A DNA stretch of 51,889 bases from Lachnospiraceae bacterium. Lineage in GTDB: Bacteria > Bacillota > Clostridia > Lachnospirales > Lachnospiraceae. The notes under the pieces are model-generated. The model had not been told where the DNA came from, made no database searches, and worked only from the letters and a program-made list of their open reading frames with translations. The stretch lies in NCBI GenBank assembly GCA_017444015.1, contig JAFSXN010000015.1, forward strand, positions 1 to 51,889, in the 5' to 3' direction. The translations under genes and the position numbers were made by a program. Position 1 is the stretch's first letter. Each line of letters starts with the position of its first letter. Shown piece by piece: positions 35,016 to 42,121 of the stretch.

Positions 35016-37484
35016 ATGATCCAGAAAACCTTTACAGTAAAAGACTTGGATGAGCTCAGGGAGCTGGCGGATAGGATCTGTAACGATCCGGGGGTTGCAA
35101 ATGCGGCCGACCAAGTGCTTCTGACCTGGGCACAGTACTGGGACGCGGACGAATTTGCCCTGTTGCGGGAAGAGATCTACCGGCTGTTTCCCTCCTTTAC
35201 TACGATCGGATCCAACTATTACAGCTATACCGATATTCAAAACGGGACGATCGATGGGAAAAGCGCGGAACGAAGTATTATGCTCACCTTTCTTTTCTTT
35301 GAGGACGCTCACGCAACTCTTCTGCACCCCGAAACAGGTCAGCGGCAGGAAGAAGCTACCGGAAAAGAATTAAGCGGAATGCTTTCGAAGATCCCCGACA
35401 TAAAAGGGATCTATCTGGTTCCGCCCTTCTACTTCTGCTCCTCGGAGGAGATCATCAGGGAAGCCTTAAAGGGCCGCGAAGAGATCCCTGTTTTCGGGAT
35501 CAAAACCTCTCTTCTCTTTGAGTATCAGACCTTCGGGTATGAAAGCGAAGGTCCGATGTTTAAACAGCATCTCTTCGCCTTGGTATTTCACGGGCAAAAG
35601 CTGCGCCTGAGGCTGCATTACAATCTTGGTTGGACACCGATCGGCAGGATCATGCAGGTCACAAAGGAAGAAAACCCGTTTTTTGTGGACGAAATCGACG
35701 AAAAGCCGGCTTCCCATATCTATAATAAATATCTGGGGCTTCAGAATGACCAGATCATACCGGAAAATTTAAGTGAATTTCCGCTGATCATCTTTCGGGA
35801 CAACTTAAAGATCTCCCGGATCGGTATCACGGGACAGAAGGAGGGTCAGCTCGTCTTCGGAGCTCCGGTCTATCTGCACGATCAGATCAGCTTAAGCTAC
35901 GGCAATCCGGATGATCTGTTCGCGGAAATAAAAAAAGACTGTGCGGAGCTTGTTCCCTTCTCTCCGCAGGCCGGTCTGCTCATCGCCTGCGCGAACCGGA
36001 TCATGCTCTTAAAGGAACGGGAACATGAAGAGATCGAGAACTATAGGAGATTAATTCCGGAAGCTGCCGCAGTCTATGGCTATGCGGAGCTTTTCTACAG
36101 CAACGGAAAGGGCGGAGAAATGAACAGCGCCCTGGTCTCCGTAGCCTTTAGCGAGGAAAGCATTGCGGAAAATCAGGCGGAGGGTTTAACGGAGCTTACC
36201 GGAAGGCCGGACGGCGTTTCAAAACCGGAAACCATCCCGGAAAAGCAGAATAAAATCGTTCCCTTCACAGACCGATTGTCCCGATTCTTTAAGGAAATGT
36301 CCGGGGATCTGTTACAGGCTGTTCAGGCTGCGGAAACGGCAAACCGCAGTAAATCAGCTTTCTATTCCTGTATTTCCCACGAATTCCGAACGCCATTAAA
36401 CGTTATCCTCGGAATGAATGAAATGATCCGACAGGAAACCGAGACCGCTTCAGTCCGGGAATACACGGGGAATATTGAGAGCGCCGGAAAAATGCTGTTG
36501 CAGCTTGTCAATGACATCCTGGATACGGAAAAAATCGAAGCCGGAAAGATGGAAATCATTCCTTCGGATTACAATCCCAGACAGATGATCCGGGAGCTTG
36601 TGAAAATGATTTCCTTTGCTGCCAAAGAGAAGGATCTGAAGTTTTTGCTTAAGGTCGAGGGAACTCTGCCGACCTCGATGTACGGTGATGAGACGCGGCT
36701 GAGGCAGTGTATTTTAAATCTCCTGAACAATGCCGTTAAATATACAAAAAAGGGAGAAGTCTGCTTTACGGTAAGTGTCAGAAAGACAGATGAAACGCAC
36801 GCATCCCTTTATATAAACGTCCGTGATACCGGAATCGGAATAAAGCCGGAGGATGTCAAAAAGCTGAGCCAGCCCTTTACCCGGGTGGATCAGGCCAGAA
36901 ACCGCGGTATCGAGGGAACAGGTCTGGGACTTAATATTGTAAAAAATCTGCTGGAACTTATGGGCTCTTCTCTGAAAATCCAAAGTACCTATGGCGAGGG
37001 ATCCGAGTTTTCCTTCCTCGTCATTCAGGAGCTTCGAAGCCCGAACAGCACGGATACTCAGGCGGAACCCGCGCCTCGGCAAAGCGCGCAAGCCCCTGAA
37101 AGAATGGATACCGCACACGGGTCTCTGCTGGTTGTAGACGATACTCCTATGAATATCGACATAATCAAACTGTTCTTAAAGAAAAGCGGGTTGAATATCG
37201 ATTCCGCCCCCAGCGGACCTGTCGCCTTGGATATGCTTCGGAAAGCAAAGTATGACATTATATTTTTAGATCTTCGCATGCCGGATATGGATGGAATTGA
37301 GACCTTCCAACGGGCAAAAGCGGATCCAAAGTCTCTGAATCAGGATTCTGTATTTATTATGCTGACTGCCGATGACAGGGAGGAAGGCAAGGAACGCTTC
37401 TTAGCGGAGGGTTTCCACGACTTTTTAGCAAAGCCAGTCAAGATCACGGACCTGAATGCGTTAATACAGAAGTATCTGGGATGA
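35016..37484 (+). CDS. FIST-domain hybrid histidine kinase with receiver
   Basis: 822 residues, no membrane segment. Residues about 30-380 match FIST_N plus FIST_C (YYSYTDIQNGTIDGKSAERSI, GIKTSLLF; then LLIACANRIMLL and AAAVYGYAELFYSNG with MNSALVSVAFSEE), a sensory module thought to bind small ligands such as amino acids. A linker leads to the DHp helix with His455 in SHEFRTPLN, an HATPase domain (NLLNNAVKY, DTGIGI, GTGLGL) and a receiver domain with phospho-acceptor Asp752 in FLDLRMPDMDG. A soluble sensor kinase relaying to its own receiver; the output partner is unknown. Its stop is only 2 nt from the convergent HAD gene. Confidence 0.87.
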   Translation: MIQKTFTVKDLDELRELADRICNDPGVANAADQVLLTWAQYWDADEFALLREEIYRLFPSFTTIGSNYYSYTDIQNGTIDGKSAERSIMLTFLFFEDAHATLLHPETGQRQEEATGKELSGMLSKIPDIKGIYLVPPFYFCSSEEIIREALKGREEIPVFGIKTSLLFEYQTFGYESEGPMFKQHLFALVFHGQKLRLRLHYNLGWTPIGRIMQVTKEENPFFVDEIDEKPASHIYNKYLGLQNDQIIPENLSEFPLIIFRDNLKISRIGITGQKEGQLVFGAPVYLHDQISLSYGNPDDLFAEIKKDCAELVPFSPQAGLLIACANRIMLLKEREHEEIENYRRLIPEAAAVYGYAELFYSNGKGGEMNSALVSVAFSEESIAENQAEGLTELTGRPDGVSKPETIPEKQNKIVPFTDRLSRFFKEMSGDLLQAVQAAETANRSKSAFYSCISHEFRTPLNVILGMNEMIRQETETASVREYTGNIESAGKMLLQLVNDILDTEKIEAGKMEIIPSDYNPRQMIRELVKMISFAAKEKDLKFLLKVEGTLPTSMYGDETRLRQCILNLLNNAVKYTKKGEVCFTVSVRKTDETHASLYINVRDTGIGIKPEDVKKLSQPFTRVDQARNRGIEGTGLGLNIVKNLLELMGSSLKIQSTYGEGSEFSFLVIQELRSPNSTDTQAEPAPRQSAQAPERMDTAHGSLLVVDDTPMNIDIIKLFLKKSGLNIDSAPSGPVALDMLRKAKYDIIFLDLRMPDMDGIETFQRAKADPKSLNQDSVFIMLTADDREEGKERFLAEGFHDFLAKPVKITDLNALIQKYLG

Positions 37485-37486
37485 TA

Positions 37487-37987
37487 TTACGCTAATGTTA
37501 TCACGCACTCCCTGTCCTCAAAGAAGATACTTACATGCGCCGTACAGAACGGTGTCTGCGCCTCTACGGCCCGAAGAACCGTTGAATTATCGTCGATAAA
37601 TACAACCTTTACACCCTCTCCCCACTCTTTTGCGATCTGAGTTAAGACCACCGGCTTCTCACTGTGGTCCGCTACCAGATAAATATGCGAAGGGGCGATC
37701 CCGTAGTACTGATGGATCGCTTTCCGCTTCGAGGCGTCATGCTCGTGCGGTTCCATCGAAAGACAATACACTCTCGACAGATCCCGTCCCCGGAGGAATT
37801 CCCGGATCACGGGGATCCCCCTGCATCCGTTATAAATATCGATCCCCTTAAACTCCTCTTCCGTGCTCTCGTTGTCCAGTTCGTGATGAGCCCGATATTC
37901 TCCGTAATTGTAACTGATCAGCGTCCCGTCTATATCAAAGACCAGTACAGTCTCCGGGTCGTCCAATAATTCCCATATCTTTCCCAT
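37487..37987 (-). CDS. HAD-like hydrolase family protein
   Basis: 166 residues. Motif I FDIDGTL (near residue 17, both aspartates present), motif II-like VYCLSMEPH, and motif IV VVFIDDN (near 127) place it in the HAD superfamily as a small capless phosphatase-like protein. The phosphatase lysine may be in KPVVL. Substrate unknown. GGGAAAG precedes the ATG. Its end abuts the FIST kinase gene, so antisense overlap of the two transcripts is likely. Confidence 0.75.
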   Translation of the reverse strand: MGKIWELLDDPETVLVFDIDGTLISYNYGEYRAHHELDNESTEEEFKGIDIYNGCRGIPVIREFLRGRDLSRVYCLSMEPHEHDASKRKAIHQYYGIAPSHIYLVADHSEKPVVLTQIAKEWGEGVKVVFIDDNSTVLRAVEAQTPFCTAHVSIFFEDRECVITLA

Positions 37988-38108
37988 TAAAATATTCCGT
38001 TTCCCTGTTGAATATGCGCAGATTGATTAAGATTAGACATTCTTTCATTCATTTCAAATACTTCATAAGTGTTTCCTGTCGCATAATTTGCGCCACTCCA
38101 ACACCAAC

Positions 38109-38450
38109 TTATTTTACTACCACTTCACAAAAGGCTGTATTATATGGCGTCCCCTCACCCTGAGGTATAGCAGCAACCTCATAGCATCCTGGTTTTGAGT
38201 CGCTGGTCACAGATATCACTCCATTATCGTTAACTGTTATTCCGCCCGGAGAATCAATAATCTCCCATTTTACAACAGGCTGATCGGCCTTTTTCTTAGG
38301 AGTGGCAATCTTGATAGCTATAGTCTTTGCCTTCATAGCCTGATTTTGAAACCTTTAAGCCCTTTCCCTTAACACTGAATGATAAATCGTTAGCAACCGT
38401 ATTATCCTTTGTTCCGATAGCAGATAACCTTTTACCCTGCCCTGCTTCAA
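38109..38450 (-). pseudogene. Fragment of a bacterial Ig-like (Big_2-type) surface protein
   Basis: Two frames join into one Ig-like module. One reads RLSAIGTKDNTVANDLSFSV and KGKGLKVSKSG; the other, from about 38335 on, reads KTIAIKIATPKKK, VVKWEIIDSP, GVISVTSDSKPGCYEVAA and CEVVVK. A frame change occurs near 38330, and no signal peptide or start remains. It is the C-terminal end of a secreted repeat protein left after a deletion that joined it to the Pr6Pr remnant at about 38450. Confidence 0.55.
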
Positions 38451-38859
38451 GTTATAACAGATTCCGCAAGCGGCTCCGTATCTTCAAGAAACAGAAGTGA
38501 TATGACGGAAAGTAGTGGTGCCAGGAAATGATTGATCGGAGCAACATTATCCCGGAAGTAATATGAAAAACCGCCTTCGGGAGCAGCACTAATGCGGCGA
38601 TCAAAAAGGTGACTGTGAGCCCAACTGCACTGATAAAATGGATATATGTTACCATTTTGGGAATTTCTCTTCCTCTGCAAACATAATACAGACCCCATAC
38701 TGATACCAGCAGCTGAAGCACATTACTGTCAATAGTGTACCAGACAAAAAGCCCCGCCCCAAATGCAAGGATGTCATGACACAAAGCAATGACTTCCAGA
38801 ACAACAAGTATAATGTTTACAATGACATCCCATTTTTCAGCATTCCGCCTCTTCTTCAT
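38447..38859 (-). pseudogene. Frameshifted Pr6Pr-like membrane protein
   Basis: From ATG 38859 (MKKRRNAEKW) the frame encodes four hydrophobic helices, including FVWYTIDSNVLQLLVSVWGLYYV and YIHFISAVGLTVTFLIAALVLLP, a layout typical of small Pr6Pr-type membrane proteins. After KAVFHIT it becomes unlike the family, whereas the adjacent frame reads NHFLAPLLSVISLLFLE, the expected next helix. A one-base shift near 38570 is therefore likely. The protein also ends early, at an Ig-fragment junction. The start overlaps the HD-GYP end by 23 nt. Confidence 0.55.
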
Positions 38860-40303
38860 GCTTTTCCAATATGACACGCAGCTCCTCTTCCGATTCAGAG
38901 AATACCCTGACAAGCTCAGGGTCAAAATGCTTTCCGGCACCCTCCTTTATGATCTCCATCGCCTTTTCAAAAGAGAAAGGCTCCTTATAGCTCCGCCTTG
39001 ATACCAGCGCGTCAAACACATCCGCCACTGCCATAATACGGGCGGAAAGAGGGATATCCTCTCCCGCAAGACCTGCAGGGTAGCCGCTTCCGTCCCATTT
39101 CTCGTGATGATAGGCAGCAAGGTTCTTCGCTTCCTTCAGATATCCGCCGTCCGATACAAGCTGAATGGCGCTTTCTATGACTTCACTGCCCGCTGTCGTA
39201 TGACTCTTCATTATCTCAAATTCTTCGTCTGTCAGCTTTCCCGGCTTGTTCAGTATCGTATCCGAAACCTTTATCTTTCCCACATCGTGCAGCGGAGCGG
39301 AATTCCCCACATCCTCCATGAACTCATCGGTCAGCTGATCCGCATATACGCCCTCTTCCTTCATCCTCCGAAGGAGCAGCTTTACATAGGCAGCTGTCTT
39401 TCTTACATGGTCACCCGTATTCTTGTCACGGCTCTCTACCAGATCCGCCAGGACATAGATCAGCCCGCTCTGCATCTTCGAAAGAGCCTCTCCCTTTTCC
39501 CGTACCTCTTCCAGGTAGCCCACCGTCGTGGCAATGGTCTTGCACACCGCTTCATACAGGTTTTCGATTTCATCACCTGTCTGTATCCTGAGACTCTCAA
39601 TCCGCTCCACGCTGTCCTCCATGGCCTCTTCGCTGTCATAGGCGAAGCGCCTTGCGGCAAAGGTCATCGCCGCTACGGGATAGATCAGGTTATAGTCCGC
39701 GATCCAGACGCAGAGTACAAGTATGAGGATGAAGAATCCCGCAAAGAGGGACCCCACCTTCGTCAGAAAAGCGATACTGTTGAGCCGCACGTCCTCCATC
39801 TGAATATCCGCCGCCGCATAGGCTACACACTCTCCTCCCCGGTTAAAAACAGGCTCATAATCCGTAAGCAGCCACCCGTAGGTGTCCTTAGTGATCAGCG
39901 GCTCTATATACTCTCCCGCAAGGAGCTTCGGGATATACTCTGAAAAGGACGCATCAAAGGGAATTATCTCTCCGGGTTTTGCTCCCTGCGTGACCTCCGT
40001 ATCCAGATCGAATACCACATGACAGCCGTCCTCCCTGATCTGATAGACATACAGATACTCGATATCCGGTGAGGTCTCCTTTATCTTAAGCAGCCGTTCC
40101 TCGGTTCCGCTGTAGCCCTCTGCCAGTTCTCCCTCTGAGAGATATTCACTGACCTTATCCCCATCGACCGTACTGGCTGCGAGTCTTGCGACACTTACTC
40201 CGGTATCGGTATACTGCTGTATTGAATAATTCCGATACAGCAGGAAACTTATGATCGCCCTCTCGCCTGCCCCTTTCTCTTCACTCCTCCCGGATCGTTT
40301 CAA
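38837..40303 (-). CDS. HD-GYP c-di-GMP phosphodiesterase with sensor region
   Basis: Degrades c-di-GMP. 488 residues. The N-terminal extracytoplasmic-type sensor is at about 25-175 (SPDIEYLYVYQIREDGCHVVFDLD, YEPVFNRGGECVAYAAADI). A membrane helix (180-200) and a coiled linker follow, then a complete HD-GYP domain: His299 in GDHVRKTA, His339-Asp340 in PLHDVGK, HHE (399-401), DGSGYP (404-409), and AVADVFDALVSRRSYKEPF. The first membrane helix that should precede the sensor is missing or reduced to AIISFLLY (17-23), because the start is fused into the end of the upstream kinase gene (23-nt overlap). Topology of the sensor is thus uncertain. Third gene of the signalling operon. Confidence 0.88.
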   Translation of the reverse strand: MKRSGRSEEKGAGERAIISFLLYRNYSIQQYTDTGVSVARLAASTVDGDKVSEYLSEGELAEGYSGTEERLLKIKETSPDIEYLYVYQIREDGCHVVFDLDTEVTQGAKPGEIIPFDASFSEYIPKLLAGEYIEPLITKDTYGWLLTDYEPVFNRGGECVAYAAADIQMEDVRLNSIAFLTKVGSLFAGFFILILVLCVWIADYNLIYPVAAMTFAARRFAYDSEEAMEDSVERIESLRIQTGDEIENLYEAVCKTIATTVGYLEEVREKGEALSKMQSGLIYVLADLVESRDKNTGDHVRKTAAYVKLLLRRMKEEGVYADQLTDEFMEDVGNSAPLHDVGKIKVSDTILNKPGKLTDEEFEIMKSHTTAGSEVIESAIQLVSDGGYLKEAKNLAAYHHEKWDGSGYPAGLAGEDIPLSARIMAVADVFDALVSRRSYKEPFSFEKAMEIIKEGAGKHFDPELVRVFSESEEELRVILEKHEEEAEC

Positions 40304-42113
40304 GGATCTCCTTCAGGCGGCCTCCAAGCCCCCGGTACTTTTCAAGCAGCTCCTGTGTATCCCTAAGGATCGTCTCCCTGTCCCCGTTCTTTCCGGCAAG
40401 CTCCAGAGCCTTTGCAAGCCCGGAGATCTCCATGGCGCCAATAGCAAGGGACGTACTCTTCAGGGAATGGACAAGGATCGTATAAGCCCCGATATCCTCC
40501 TTATTCAGATCCTCTGAAAGCTCCGCCGCCTTCGTTTCCACCGAAGCCTGCCAGGTTTCAAGCGCAAACAGATAGTCCTCCGCGTCTCCGCAGTAGTCGA
40601 TTCCCTGCTTTAGATCAAGCTCCTCAACCTCAAACAATCCGGCACACAGCTCCCTTAACTCCCGCAGCTCGGAAAGCTCCTCTTCTTCCTCCCAATCGGA
40701 GGGGCGCTCCCCCTTTTCTTCCGATGTCTCATCCACCTTCTCCGCTGGCAGGTACCGTAACAACATTTCTTCCAGCTCCACATAATTGACCGGTTTGGTC
40801 AGATAATCGTCAAAGCCTGCGGAAAGCATCATTTCCCGATCACCCGCTACAGCGCTTGCCGTTAAGGAAATGACAGGGGTTACCTCCGCCTCCCGAGGAT
40901 ACCTTCTTTTCAGCTCCTGCAGGGTCTCGATCCCGTCCATAACCGGCATCCGGTAATCCAGAAACACCATATCATAAGACTTCTCTCCAAAACGTTTCAG
41001 GCACTCCTCCCCGCTTGAGCCGATATCGATCTGTACCCCGGTCCGCTTTAAAAGCCCCGCGAACACCTGAATGTTCATAGGCGTATCGTCAACGATCAAT
41101 ATTCTGGCCCCGTGGGTCTTAAAGCCCGCGCTCTTCTTATCCCTCTTAACCCTTTCGTGAACCGCTGCGGCAGGCTCAAAGGCTCCGATCCGCTTCCAGT
41201 CCGCCACCTCCTGACGAAGCAGAAAGGAAAAAACAGATCCCTCTCCGTAAACGCTTTCCACCTTCAATTCGCTCTCCATCATCCCGAGCATTTCCCGGGT
41301 AATGGCAAGCCCCAGACCGGAGCCCTCGATGGTACGGGTTCGTTTCGTATCGAGCCTGTCAAAAGCGGTAAACAGCTTTTCCATCTCTTCCTCTCGGATA
41401 CCGATCCCCGTATCTTTGACCGCTACATAGAGAACAATACCCTTCTGATCAAATTCCTGCAGGCGCAGGATCAGACGTACACTTCCCCGTTCGGTATATT
41501 TTACGGCATTTGTAAGGAGATTTGTGATGATCTGTTTGATCCGAAGCTCATCCCCCACAAGCTTCACCGGCAGCATCGGATCGATCTCCGCCTCAAAGGA
41601 AAGTCCCTTTGCCTGTGCCCGAAGCTCCGTCAGATTATAAAGGTCACAGAGTACGGACGAAAGCGAGTATTCGCCTGTCACTAACTCCATATGCCCCGCC
41701 TCGATCTTGCTGAAATCCAGAATATCGCTGATGATGCCTAAAAGACTGACCCCCGCCTTTTCAATATTGTGGGAATACTCCAGAACATCCGGATTTACCC
41801 CCTCCCTCTGGATCATCTCATTCATCCCTAAGATCGCCGTGATGGGAGTACGGATCTCATGGGACATATTGGACAAAAACTCTGACTTGGAACGGCTGGC
41901 ACGCTCCGCGCGTACCGCAGTCTGCTCCAGTCTCCGGTTCAGCTTGAGCATAAACGTAAGATCAACCGTCAGGAGGAGGAGCAGAAATACCACGACCGAG
42001 ACAAAAAGGAACAGATCCATCCCCCGAAACCGTATATAAAGGGTTGAAAACAGCAGAACTGCAAAAACAACAGTCAGATTTGCCAAAACGATCCATCGCT
42101 TCTTCATACGCAT
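40281..42113 (-). CDS. Hybrid histidine kinase with receiver and Hpt domains
   Basis: 610 residues. Two membrane helices (6-26 and 34-54) with almost no loop between them are followed by the DHp with His85 in SHEIRTP, HATPase (NLLTNAVKY, DTGIGI, GSGLGL), a receiver with Asp386 in FLDYRMPVMDG, an acidic linker (about 462-495), and an Hpt domain with phospho-His549 in VHSLKSTSLAIGA. Full phosphorelay parts in one chain. Lacking an input domain, it may take its signal from the upstream permease-kinase, whose gene ends 8 nt before this one; that is inference. Confidence 0.9.
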   Translation of the reverse strand: MRMKKRWIVLANLTVVFAVLLFSTLYIRFRGMDLFLFVSVVVFLLLLLTVDLTFMLKLNRRLEQTAVRAERASRSKSEFLSNMSHEIRTPITAILGMNEMIQREGVNPDVLEYSHNIEKAGVSLLGIISDILDFSKIEAGHMELVTGEYSLSSVLCDLYNLTELRAQAKGLSFEAEIDPMLPVKLVGDELRIKQIITNLLTNAVKYTERGSVRLILRLQEFDQKGIVLYVAVKDTGIGIREEEMEKLFTAFDRLDTKRTRTIEGSGLGLAITREMLGMMESELKVESVYGEGSVFSFLLRQEVADWKRIGAFEPAAAVHERVKRDKKSAGFKTHGARILIVDDTPMNIQVFAGLLKRTGVQIDIGSSGEECLKRFGEKSYDMVFLDYRMPVMDGIETLQELKRRYPREAEVTPVISLTASAVAGDREMMLSAGFDDYLTKPVNYVELEEMLLRYLPAEKVDETSEEKGERPSDWEEEEELSELRELRELCAGLFEVEELDLKQGIDYCGDAEDYLFALETWQASVETKAAELSEDLNKEDIGAYTILVHSLKSTSLAIGAMEISGLAKALELAGKNGDRETILRDTQELLEKYRGLGGRLKEILETIREE

Positions 42114-42121
42114 TTCCCCGC

